Source of the DNA: Pelagomonas calceolata
Lineage: Eukaryota; Sar; Pelagophyceae; Pelagomonadales; Pelagomonadaceae
Reading direction: 5' to 3'
DNA: 64,000 bases
Assembly (NCBI GenBank): GCA_918797485.1
Contig: CAKKNE010000006.1
Location: forward strand, 930,001 to 994,000
The notes below the pieces were generated by a model that had not been told where the DNA came from, did no database searches, and saw only the letters and a program-made list of their open reading frames with translations. A program made the position numbers and the translations under genes. Each line of letters begins with the position of its first letter. Positions within the stretch are counted from its first letter, which is position 1. Shown in pieces: positions 52,839 to 61,311 of this stretch.

Positions 52839-55800
52839 TTAGGCATTTTTCACATACGTTGGGAGAGGATAGTCTGCCTCGCGGGCGAGGCGCCCGAGCG
52901 CCTCCGCGCCGACGGACTCGAGGTAGCCACAAGATTCCAAGAACGCCGCGAGGTGTGCTGCGAGCGCGGCGACCGTTCCATTAGTTACGGCCGCCGCGGC
53001 ATCGTCACCAACACGGGGCGCCATGGATTCCAAGGCGTCGGCGTACCGAGCCTGGATGCGGGCGCCGTCGGCGAGCGCGCCGTGGAGGAGGGCGTAAAAT
53101 TGGTCGCGCTCCGAAACGACGCAGGCGCCGCCTTCGCCCCACGGCGCGCACTCTCGCCTCGCGAGCATGTCGCGCCGCCATCCATCGCCGACGCCGTCGC
53201 CAAAACCAGCAGGGTCGTCGACTGCGCGGACCTCGACGAGTGCCATCGCGCCGCCGGCGAGGTGCACGCCAAAGTGGTGTTCGCTCCAGGCTTCACTCAC
53301 CGCCCCGGCGGCGGGACGCGCGCTCGCGGCGTCCGTGCCGGCGCCCGCGACGCCCAGCGCGAGGAGCGCCGCGTCGACGTTCTCGACGAGGAGGTCAAGG
53401 TCGCCGCAGGCGCCGTCGCCGGCGAGGCACGGCCCCGGGTTCCGGTACACGGCGAGCCGCGTCGTGGCGGCCGCGGCGGCGATGGCCTCGGAGAGGTCCC
53501 TCCAACCACACGGCGGCTCCCCGGCCGCGCAGGGCCGCTCGAACACGTGGACCTCGCCGCCCGCGATGGGGTCCGGACCGGGCCTCGCGCCGCGCGCGGC
53601 AACGAGGTCGGCCAGACGCACGCCAGCGAGTAGGAGCGCGTCGCGCCGGGCCTCGCACGCGTCCACGGTGCCGTGGACGTAATCCGGGACGGCGATGCCC
53701 AGGTCGCGAAAGTCCGCCCGGAGCGCGGCCTTGAGCGCGACCGCCCGCGCGTCCGCGGCGCGATTAATCACACCGTCCGTCGCTGCATCTTCGACGGGCA
53801 GCAGGGGTAGCGCGTCGAAGCGCGCGACGACGACGAGCGCCGGCGCGCGCCCGCGCACGAAGCCGCACTTGCCCTCGAGTACGGAATAGGCCAGCGGCTG
53901 GTGGCCGTAGAGGCGCAGGATGCGCGCGCAGGACGGTGCCGCGGCGAGGCGCGCGACGTGGAGGATTTCGGCCTCGGCGGCGATTCGCGGCACGAGGCGA
54001 GGCCACGCGTGCTCCGCGACGCCCCAGAGCACAAAAACGTGAGCGCCGATCGCGGGTTCGGGCGTCGGCGGACACGCGTGATGCGTTTCCGGCGGAGCGG
54101 GGCGCGCGACGACGACGGTCGGGTCCAGCAGGGCGTCGCGCGCCGCCGCGAGCGCGTCCTCGGCGCCGGCGAGCGCGACGGACGACCGCGCGTGCGCGTC
54201 GAGGGCCGCGACCAGCACGGATGCGACATCTTGCGCGCGCGCGTCCGCCCGGGGCGCCGCGAGCTCGACGAGGCGCGCGAGCGCCGCCGCGTCGGACTCG
54301 TCGGCAATCGCATGCGCGTGCAGCGCGTGTTCGCCGACGCCCGGCGTCGCGGAAAGAGCCGGGTCGCGGGCCCATTCTCGACGATCGTCCAGCCGCGCGG
54401 CCCAGCTGAAGTCGACGACGACGACGCGACCCTCCGCGACGAGAACGTTGCCCGCGTGCAGATCCCGATGGGCGACTCGGCTCCGCGCGAGCGCGAGACC
54501 CGCTTTCACGAGGCCGGCGAGCGCCCGAACCGCGCCGGCCTCGTCGAAGGTGCTCACCGCCTCGCGCCAGGCCACGGCGTCGCGGACGCGCTCGGCGGCG
54601 CAGGCCGACCAGACCTGGCCTTCGCACGGCGGTTGGCGTAGCAGTAACCCCCGCCCAAAGAAGCGTGGCGTCGTCGCGGGGTCCTCGCGGGCGACAAGCG
54701 CGCCGTGCGCGCAGTCGCGGAAGGCGACGTCGCTGTCGACGAGTTTGACCTGCACGCGGTCCGTCGTAGACACCGTCGCGGCGTAGTCGATCCACGCGCC
54801 CTCGCGGGGACACGCTATCGCGCCGCAGGTCGGGCCGGTCCAGGTCTCGACCGCGGCGAACGCGGTCGCAACCTCCCGCGCGTCGGCGCCGTGCAAAACG
54901 AAGAGGCTCGCAGTCTCGCGGATCGAGCCGTTTTTGGGGTCCGCTGGCGTTAAAGCCTCGTAGCTCGGCGCGCCTGCCAGGTTCTCGAGGGTCCAGGCGA
55001 GGTCGGCGCGCGCGAGCGAGTTGTTCGCGTCGAGCTTTTCAACGTGCACTCCGAACGCGCCTCCGTGCTCCAGGAGGCGGACGACGACGTCGCGGGCGCG
55101 GTGCTGGGGCGTCGCTTTCGTGGCATCGACAAAAGCGAGGTCGAGCCGCACGAACCCGGCGACGCGCGCGCGCCGGCCGCAGACGTACGGCGGCAGCGGC
55201 ATCTTCGCGCGCGCGCAGCGCGCCACGTGGTCCCGGAGGCCCACCAAGTTCTCGTGCGTACGAACGTCGTCAGCGTCCGGCGCACCCCGGGGCCAGACGA
55301 GCGAGAGGCGCGCGTGAGGAGGGCGCGCGGCCAGCGCCATAGCTAACGCAGGCGCGGTGTCCGTATGGTTGGGCGTGGCGCCGCTTCCGACGTAGAGGAC
55401 GTACGTCGGCTCGCCGGGCGCGCCCCAGGCGAACGACGGGAACGCTCCGGTCCGCCGTCGGCCGCGTCCATCGACCGCCGGCGGCGCCCGGAGCCACGGC
55501 GGCGCGGCGGCGGCGCCGCCCGCGACGACGAGCTCGGTGGCCGCGGCGCAGGCGAGGCTGGTCAGCAGCGAGTGCTCGACCGCGCGCCGCTCAATCGCGT
55601 CCGCTGGAGGCTCGACGACGACGCGCAACCGGTGGTGCGCGAGAGTCCCGCACGCCGCGACGTCGTCGAGCAACAACACCACCCGCTCCGACTCCGTGAA
55701 CGCGCAGTCGCCGCGACCGTGGTAAAAGCTCTGGAGCGACCGGTGGCCGGCCGGGCGCACGACGCGGGCTATCATCGAGACGCAGCACCCGGCGCAGGCT

Positions 55801-56069
55801 TCGACGGCGTGGGCGCCGAGCTCCAGGAACAGTCGAAACGTCCATGCCGTTGCGTTGTCGGCGAGCGGCCGCGCGGACCGCAGCGCCACGGCGGCCACCT
55901 CGCCGCCGACGCGCACGACGGGTGCCGCGACTGCCCCAGACGCGTCGACGACCTCGAACACCAATGCTTCGCCGACGCCGACGGTCGCGTAGCCCGGGCT
56001 TGTGAGGACGAGTAGTCCGTCGCCCCGCGCGCGCGTCGCCAAACATAGCCAGACGGCGAGTCGAAACAT
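52839..56069 (-). CDS. Secreted polyprotein with kinase-like (HRDLHxGN) and nucleotidyltransferase-like domains
   Basis: 1076 codons, one exon, ATG 56069, signal peptide MFRLAVWLCLATRARGDGLL. Residues 20-110 look like an Ig-type beta domain (TSPGYATVGVGEALVFEVVD). Residues 120-420 form a second, unassigned region (EPTYVLYVGSGATP, FVRLDLAFVDATKATPQHRA) that could be a transferase. From 440 comes a protein-kinase-fold domain: RVQVKLVDSDVAFRDCAHGA, then VAHRDLHAGNVLVAEGRVVV and VDFSWAARLDD near 533-560. The catalytic Asp, the Asn and the metal Asp are kept (DFS replaces DFG), as in lipopolysaccharide and small-molecule kinases. After 660, HVFVLWGVAEHAWPRLVPRI begins another region, and GACGDLDLLVENVDAALLAL near 888 resembles the G-x-D-x-D of nucleotidyltransferases. 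Probably a lumenal multi-enzyme; a sugar kinase role is inference. Confidence 0.6.
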   Translation of the reverse strand: MFRLAVWLCLATRARGDGLLVLTSPGYATVGVGEALVFEVVDASGAVAAPVVRVGGEVAAVALRSARPLADNATAWTFRLFLELGAHAVEACAGCCVSMIARVVRPAGHRSLQSFYHGRGDCAFTESERVVLLLDDVAACGTLAHHRLRVVVEPPADAIERRAVEHSLLTSLACAAATELVVAGGAAAAPPWLRAPPAVDGRGRRRTGAFPSFAWGAPGEPTYVLYVGSGATPNHTDTAPALAMALAARPPHARLSLVWPRGAPDADDVRTHENLVGLRDHVARCARAKMPLPPYVCGRRARVAGFVRLDLAFVDATKATPQHRARDVVVRLLEHGGAFGVHVEKLDANNSLARADLAWTLENLAGAPSYEALTPADPKNGSIRETASLFVLHGADAREVATAFAAVETWTGPTCGAIACPREGAWIDYAATVSTTDRVQVKLVDSDVAFRDCAHGALVAREDPATTPRFFGRGLLLRQPPCEGQVWSACAAERVRDAVAWREAVSTFDEAGAVRALAGLVKAGLALARSRVAHRDLHAGNVLVAEGRVVVVDFSWAARLDDRREWARDPALSATPGVGEHALHAHAIADESDAAALARLVELAAPRADARAQDVASVLVAALDAHARSSVALAGAEDALAAARDALLDPTVVVARPAPPETHHACPPTPEPAIGAHVFVLWGVAEHAWPRLVPRIAAEAEILHVARLAAAPSCARILRLYGHQPLAYSVLEGKCGFVRGRAPALVVVARFDALPLLPVEDAATDGVINRAADARAVALKAALRADFRDLGIAVPDYVHGTVDACEARRDALLLAGVRLADLVAARGARPGPDPIAGGEVHVFERPCAAGEPPCGWRDLSEAIAAAAATTRLAVYRNPGPCLAGDGACGDLDLLVENVDAALLALGVAGAGTDAASARPAAGAVSEAWSEHHFGVHLAGGAMALVEVRAVDDPAGFGDGVGDGWRRDMLARRECAPWGEGGACVVSERDQFYALLHGALADGARIQARYADALESMAPRVGDDAAAAVTNGTVAALAAHLAAFLESCGYLESVGAEALGRLAREADYPLPTYVKNA

Positions 56070-56388
56070 CCGGCTACATCATGCCTATGCCGGGGCAGCT
56101 TCAAAACGCATCCATCAGGCTTGCAGGCTGCCAACTCGTCGCCTCTGCCACGAGACGCACCGGCGGAATCGACGCTGCCGCGCCGCTCGCGGTCAAAAAC
56201 CAGCTCCTCGTCGCCTAGCGCGCCGAGCCACACTGGCTGTGGGCATCGATTTCATCATCTATTTCATCTTTGCTAATTTCGGGTTCGCATCGTGTTCCCG
56301 GGGGGGGTAGCTCAATAAGCGACTCTCTCTCTGAGCCCGCTCCCCGGGAACCCTCCTTCGGGCTAAGACAGCAAGATTTATTTATGAC
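56070..56388. other. Intergenic region with leader motif and a hairpin
   Basis: Contains copy B of the leader motif (56098-56132) and, at about 56294-56352, GTTCCCGGGG and its complement CCCCGGGAAC flanking a CT-rich loop, which could fold as a transcript-end hairpin. No gene was found. Confidence 0.45.
56098..56132 (-). promoter_or_regulatory. Shared 35-bp leader motif, copy B
   Basis: Starts 29 bases upstream of ATG 56069; one mismatch against copy A. Probably part of the 5' UTR or core promoter. Confidence 0.75.
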
Positions 56389-57351
56389 TTACAAATCTAC
56401 TTCTTTCTTTTCTGGGACACAGTGACGTCGCCAGAGGGCGGTGTCGCCCGGGTATATCATTGCGGCGGCGTCGCAGACGGCGGCGGTGGGGCGCGGTCGA
56501 GGCTCCAGTTGTCGGTCGCACGCCGGGTTGTCGGTCTCGAGCTCGCCGAGGCGACAACCCGGCGCATGCGCAGCAAGGATACGTTCAACGTCGCGCCGCA
56601 GCGTCGGTAGGCACGCAATCTCAGCCTCCGCCCCGCCCTGCCCCGACTCGACGTAGTCGCGCTGCGGCCGCGTGAACCCGGGGGGACCCCAGGCTTCGAT
56701 GGACTCGCCGCTTGAAAGAAGGTGGTTTCCCCACGCCGCCGCATTACGAAACGAGTGAATAGCGTGGCCCGGCGGCGACGATCTCCGGAGGTGGTCGTAA
56801 AGGCTCGCTAGGCGCTCGCACGGGTCGCGAAGAGTGACAAAGACCGGGTCGTTTTGGGGGACGTCGTCCCGCGTGACCTCGTGATGCCCCGACAGCCACA
56901 GCTCCAGACCGCACGTTGCCGGATCCCGGCGTCTCGCATCGCCCAGCGCTTCGAACAAAACGCACGACGCGGTCTTAGACACCCGCAAATAGCGCAACGT
57001 CGGCCGCGGGCGCGTGCGGCGGCGCAATTCTGCCAAGACAACCGCGGTGACGCACCGCGCTGAAGCACAGCCCTCGCCAATCCACGTGGAGGGGTCGTCC
57101 GATAGCGTCGAGAGCTGCGTTTCTAGTACCTCGGACGAGGCGGTCGTGTTCTCCAACAGTCCCGCTGGCACTGTGACCGTGTGCTTAACGCCGTTCACAT
57201 CGAGCTCGACGCTGACGCTGCGTTCGGGTTCCGGAGGCACGCGCCCTTCGATTGGCGTCGCGTCCCGCGCAACGGAATCGTTCGCCTCGAGGCGTGGCAC
57301 GGCTACGTTCGCGGCCGCGGCGGCAGTGGTTGCGACCAGGAACCGCAGCAT
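56389..57351 (-). CDS. Secreted carbohydrate sulfotransferase-like protein
   Basis: 320 codons from ATG 57351. The anchor MLRFLVATTAAAAANVAVPR and following LEANDSVARDATPIEG match the leader of the gene at 39615. The shared module follows (SVSVELDVNGVKHTVTVPAG, then GEGCASARCVTAVVLAELRR). The sulfotransferase core has LRYLRVSKTASCVLFEALGD near 117, where RVSKTASC is the PAPS 5'-phosphosulfate loop, and FVTLRDPCERLASLYDHLRR near 169, with RDPxxRLxSxYxH for the 3'-phosphate, as in carbohydrate sulfotransferases of the Sulfotransfer_2 type. It would sulfate glycans in the Golgi, consistent with sulfated algal polysaccharides. Cys-rich C-terminus. Single exon. Confidence 0.8.
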   Translation of the reverse strand: MLRFLVATTAAAAANVAVPRLEANDSVARDATPIEGRVPPEPERSVSVELDVNGVKHTVTVPAGLLENTTASSEVLETQLSTLSDDPSTWIGEGCASARCVTAVVLAELRRRTRPRPTLRYLRVSKTASCVLFEALGDARRRDPATCGLELWLSGHHEVTRDDVPQNDPVFVTLRDPCERLASLYDHLRRSSPPGHAIHSFRNAAAWGNHLLSSGESIEAWGPPGFTRPQRDYVESGQGGAEAEIACLPTLRRDVERILAAHAPGCRLGELETDNPACDRQLEPRPRPTAAVCDAAAMIYPGDTALWRRHCVPEKKEVDL

Positions 57352-57694
57352 CGCCCCGCGCAGGGAACCCTGTGGATGCCTGCAGATGTCAAGTGGCAGG
57401 GGCAGCCCCTTTATTCCAGTGGCGCTGCATCTTCGTCGCGCATTGACGTTGGGCCAGTAACCGATGCTAGGACCAGACGCAAGGGTCTGTCTATGGCCGC
57501 CGATGATTCTATTGTGCTAGTGTATCAACACACTAGGATTAAAAAACCCGTACCGTCACTGTGTTCCAAGGCCTCATCGCGCCTGGGGCAGCCAAAAAGC
57601 GATTCCGAATGGCGACGCGGCATGGTGTTTCCAAAACGGTCGCCATGAATGAGCCAAGGCGTCCATGGTGTCTGCTCTTCACTCAGGCACCGCG
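57352..57694. other. Divergent promoter region
   Basis: Between the starts at 57351 and 57695. Includes CTAGTGTATCAACACACTAG at 57518-57537, an inverted repeat with a close relative at 37252-37271 upstream of SDHA. An in-frame ATG at 57665 could extend the plus-strand gene by ten codons. No further gene. Confidence 0.45.
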
Positions 57695-59568
57695 ATGAGA
57701 GTGGTACTGCTGCTCGTGCCGGTCGTCGTCGGCCAGGAGCGCTGCTCCATCGAGATTAGCATTGACGGCAGCCCCCAAGTCCTCGAGACGAGCGTACCGC
57801 CGCCGGACCGCGACAAACTCGTAGAGGTGGCAGAGGCCTTCGCGCGGACGCATAAACTCGGGGCGGGGGCGGGCTGCGACAGCACGCAGTGCGTTGCCGG
57901 GCGCCTCGCGGACCAGCTCGCCGCGCGGTGCGCCGTCGACGAGTACCGTACGCGGTCAACGCGCGAGCAGCGCTGCGTGGCGCTCGGCGACCAGCGCGTC
58001 TGTGCGGACCTCGCGCCGACGCTCCTCGGGACGTTCTCTGGTTCCGTAGTAGCGCACTGCCAGATCGGGCTGGCTCGAACGTTTCCCGCGGTCGCGCGGT
58101 CAATTTATGAACATACCGTCAAGCCGCTGGGACGCGGCGACGTCTTCTTCGTCCTTGGCTCGCCGCAGGCGAGTCGCGCGACGGCGCTCGAGTGGCGTGC
58201 GGCCTTCGACCACTTTTCGGTGGCGCAGTTGTTGGTCGCGGACGGGACGGGGCAACTGCAAAAGCTGCAGCTGTGCTTCGCGCACATCGAGGCCGCCGAG
58301 ACGGCCGCCGGGCGTCGCTACGACGCAATCGTGCGCAACCGGCCCGATTTACGGTGGGAGCGGGCCGTGCCCGCGTCCTTGATTTCCCGGACATCGGTGA
58401 CGTACTGCTACGCCTTCGTGGGCGTGTGTCCGCGCGCCTACGTGGATAGCAGCTGGCCCTGCGACGTGCCAGACTCTCCGAACGCGACAACAGCGAACGG
58501 CCATTCGGCGACGCCCGCGTGCGCACCCACGTTTCAGTTCTCGATGGCTCGATCAGCGCCAGCCCAGGAGCGCGCCGAGCGCCACCTCTACAAGGGCTCC
58601 GAACGAGCCCGGCACCTCGCGGCAGCCTTCGAGGATCTGGGTGACGAGCTGTGTGGAAATCCTCAAGGCAAAAGATTCTCAGGATAACCTGACTTACTGG
58701 TTGATTTCCACCCAGGTGACGAGCAGCGCGACGCGGCGCTTGATTTCCTAGCGCTCACGTGTCGCGCGTACGATAGCTACCTGGAAGACTGGGCGCGCCA
58801 CCACGCGCCGCGCAACGGCGCGGGCCGGCTCCTTGCCCGCCACGCGCTCCCGCTCCGAGAAAGTGTTACCGATTTTTTGAAATGGGACCCGGATCACAAT
58901 GACGCGCACGCCCTCTTTGACGCCATCACGCGAGCGGACGAGGCCGGGGCGGTATCGTCGCTGAGGCGCCTCGCGGCGTCGTACGAGACCGAGGCATTAG
59001 GGTACGAACGCGTTGGCGTCGACGGCGCGGGCCCGGGCACGGCCGCTTTCGAGCGCTGGGCTGGTGTTGATGACGCCGTACCGCCGCGCATCTCGTTCCT
59101 GGAGCAGCAGTGCGCGACGCGGCGCGCGTGCTCGAAGCCGGACGGCGCCAAAGGGATCCTGATCGTGTACGCGCGCGAGCTCTGCGCTCGAAGCTTCGCG
59201 GACGACGTCCTCGCGTCGCCGTTTCATTTTAGGGCCCAGCCGCTCATAGACTAGTTTTTTCCCTCTACTATGATTATTTCCGCTCGTTCAACTCCGAGGC
59301 CGCGGTCGCGCTCCAGGTCCTCAATACCGAGGGTGTGCGCCTCTGCGCGCCGCCCGCCGACCTCCGGCTGACGCGTGCGACGGAGCCCAGCGAAAGACGC
59401 TGGGGCGCGTTCAAGCACGGGGGGGATGGCCGCTGGGACGCCGCGGGCATGCCGGCTTCCGAGGCCGTCGCCGACGCGTCGGCGCTCGCACGGGCGTGCG
59501 CCTCGAAGAACCGGTCGTGGGTCGAGACCGGCCGCGGCCACGTACCCTGCGCGTTCGTGATAATGTGA
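57695..59568 (+). CDS. Secreted glycosyltransferase-like protein, three exons including an introner
   Basis: Exons 57695-58640, 58716-59164 and 59233-59568 give 576 codons; introns 75 and 68 bp. ATG 57695 starts a clean signal peptide (MRVVLLLVPVVVGQERC); ATG 57665 is an alternative. The shared module is the clearest in the window: CSIEISIDGSPQVLETSVPP, then GAGCDSTQCVAGRLADQLAA. The transferase part has VAHCQIGLARTFPAVARSIY, GRGDVFFVLGSPQ and RRYDAIVRNRPDLRWERAVP. The last resembles VVNTRFDARL of the gene at 31010, a likely nucleotide-sugar site. Exon 2 gives ALDFLALTCRAYDSYLEDWA and exon 3 HRLVFSLYYDYFRSFNSEAA. Unspliced, the frame stops twice. The first intron is flanked by a perfect 10-bp duplication with internal inverted repeats. 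Acceptor unknown. Confidence 0.7.
58640..58724 (+). mobile_element. Introner: intron with target-site duplication and terminal inverted repeats
   Basis: GGTGACGAGC occurs at 58640-58649 and again at 58715-58724, one copy at each splice border. Inside, TGTGTGGAAATC (58650-58661) and GATTTCCACCCA (58703-58714) are inverted repeats matching at 11 of 12 positions. Splicing 58641-58715 (GT...AG) removes the element exactly and leaves one copy of the duplication. This is the structure described for intron-generating DNA transposons in pelagophytes and Micromonas. Confidence 0.85.
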
Positions 59569-59577
59569 CACTAAGTT

Positions 59578-59717
59578 TTATTCCTCAAGGATTGTCCTCA
59601 ACGCGCCCGCGGCGGCGAGAAAGTCGTCGTCGTCCGCGACCGCCTCGAGCTCGCCGAGCGTGTCCAGAAGCCGGCCGTGCGTGGCGCCCCCCAGCAGCTC
59701 CGCCGCCGCCCCGAGCC
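59578..59717 (-). pseudogene. Fragment of the ARMC2 3' end
   Basis: About 46 codons plus a TAA (59578-59580) are a near copy of the C-terminus of the ARMC2 gene at 61312, ending ALRTILEE instead of ALRTILEV. The copy also includes adjacent 3' flank (GATAATGTGACACT), so about 59551-59717 corresponds to 61271-61448, with a 13-bp indel. No start or upstream coding sequence; a truncated duplicate. Confidence 0.85.
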
Positions 59718-59740
59718 TTCTCCAAGCATAGAGAGCATGC

Positions 59741-59774
59741 GCTAGCGGCCTGTACTTACAGGTAAGACACTAGC
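59741..59774 (+). repeat. Dispersed intergenic repeat, copy 5 (long form)
   Basis: Identical to 39436-39469 for 33 bases (GCTAGCGGCCTGTACTTACA, then GGTAAGACACTAG). It begins just right of the ARMC2 fragment. Confidence 0.75.
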
Positions 59775-60106
59775 AAGCGCAAGCGCCTTAGCAGCCTGGC
59801 GGAGAATCATTGCGAAGGCCTTTGCGAGGCTGCCCTTGCTTGGCAGCAGTGCTCAAACGACCAATCCACGTCTGCGCCAGGCGCTGTTCCATTGCGGGCC
59901 ACCGATGAGTCGGGAGACTGTGTGTGTGTTGTTATAGCCTAACCCCCTCGCCCGCTAACGAGCGGTTGCGAAAGACGAGACTGTGTTGTGTGGTGCGTGG
60001 CCTCAGGCAATATAGGGGCTGTCTCTAAGACTAGCATATCGAGATCCGGCTGGGCAGAACGCAGGCTTTTAAAATCGGTCTTATTCGTCCGATCAAATAG
60101 CACCGA

Positions 60107-61195
60107 ATGAAGCTCGCTCTCCTCGTCGTGCTCCTCGCGGGCTGCGTCCGCGAAGCGCAATCATCGTCGCAGGGCCAACAGGACGGCATCGTGCGGAGTA
60201 TCTTTGAAGTGATCAGCACGACGAATAGGTACTTCGTCGAGCTCGGTTTCGACGCCGCGAGCTACGAGGACCCGGGCGCGACGGGCAGCAACACGCACGC
60301 GCTGTGGTTGGATGGATGGCGCGGTCTACTGATTGACGGGGACCACGAGAACGAAACGATAAATCTGCACCGCGCGTTCGTGACTTCCAGTAATGTCGTC
60401 GCGCTGCTGCGGAAACTGGGAACGCCGCTCGAGCCGGACTATATAAGTATCGACGTCGACTCGACCGATTTATATATTCTTGAGCGAGTACTAACGACGC
60501 TGCGGCCGCGCGTCGTGACGATCGAGTACAACTCCAACTTCGGCGACGGCGACAGCAGCGCGCTCGCGTTCCCGGACACGGACTGGATGCCGCTCGGCGC
60601 ATCAAAGGGCGCGTTCGCGGCGACTTGCTTTTACGGGTCGTCTGCCTCCGCAATTTATGCCGTCGCCACCGCCGCGGGCTACGTTGTGGTCGGCGTCGTG
60701 TACGGCCTCGACCTCGTGCTGGTGAGGGCGAGCCTCTGGCCACATCCAGGAATTCCGCTGGCGAATTTGACAAAGCGCCTCGACACGTGGCCAGCGATGA
60801 GCGTCGAGGACGCCGCTGCCCTTATTGATCACTCTGTATATGCCGCAGGAGGCTCGCTCTGCGCGGCGCGGCGCGCAGCCGCGATTGCCTTGAGGCGCCT
60901 CGCGCGCGCGCCCAATCTTGAACCCTGTACGTGCTTTTTGGGAGACGCGGACTGTGTACAATTTACGAAGGGCTGCTCGTGCTTCCGCGATTTGGCGGAT
61001 TTGCCCGTGCCCGACTGCGTGGATGTCACATCACCACACGCCGCCGACGTCAAAGCAGTCAGCGTCGAGGGCCACCGCTGGCGGGCGCGCGTCGACCTGC
61101 CGGCGGCCTACCTTGATAGATTAGACGCGTCGTGGTTTCGGACGAGCGTCAAAATCGATGTCGGTCCGGGTGGCGCTACGGAAAAATATGGCTAG
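60107..61195 (+). CDS. Secreted FkbM-like methyltransferase
   Basis: 362 codons from ATG 60107; signal peptide MKLALLVVLLAGCVREAQSS. Motif I is NRYFVELGFDAASYEDPG near 40, followed by THALWLDGWRGLLIDGDHEN and DYISIDVDSTDLYILERVLT near 120, the FkbM D-D-L core with Ser-Thr replacing the usual Glu-Gly. RVVTIEYNSNFGDGDSSALA ends the Rossmann part. The C-terminal part has closely spaced Cys (EPCTCFLGDADC, KGCSCFRDL), suggesting disulfides in the secretory lumen. Acceptor unknown. Single exon; less GC-biased at some codons than its neighbours. Confidence 0.72.
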   Translation: MKLALLVVLLAGCVREAQSSSQGQQDGIVRSIFEVISTTNRYFVELGFDAASYEDPGATGSNTHALWLDGWRGLLIDGDHENETINLHRAFVTSSNVVALLRKLGTPLEPDYISIDVDSTDLYILERVLTTLRPRVVTIEYNSNFGDGDSSALAFPDTDWMPLGASKGAFAATCFYGSSASAIYAVATAAGYVVVGVVYGLDLVLVRASLWPHPGIPLANLTKRLDTWPAMSVEDAAALIDHSVYAAGGSLCAARRAAAIALRRLARAPNLEPCTCFLGDADCVQFTKGCSCFRDLADLPVPDCVDVTSPHAADVKAVSVEGHRWRARVDLPAAYLDRLDASWFRTSVKIDVGPGGATEKYG

Positions 61196-61311
61196 GCCTG
61201 TCTTGTGTAACTGCCGCATACCCTGCACTAACTTGAATGTACCGTGACCGCATGCGGTACATTAGTCTGCGCGCTCGTGATAATGTCACCGTATTAATGT
61301 GACACTTAATC

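Larger units (their letters stand above)
59569..60106. other. Intergenic region with an ARMC2 fragment and a dispersed repeat
   Basis: Besides the pseudogene fragment (59578-59717) and the repeat at 59741-59774, the remainder (59775-60106) has no recognisable gene; a TGTGTGTGTTG tract lies at about 59921. Confidence 0.5.

Noticed and set aside
56294-56352. Possible tRNA: GGTAGCTCAATAAGCGACTC resembles a D-arm
   Set aside because: No anticodon stem, no T-arm (GGTTCRANYCC) in register and no acceptor pairing; the surrounding inverted repeat is better read as a hairpin.
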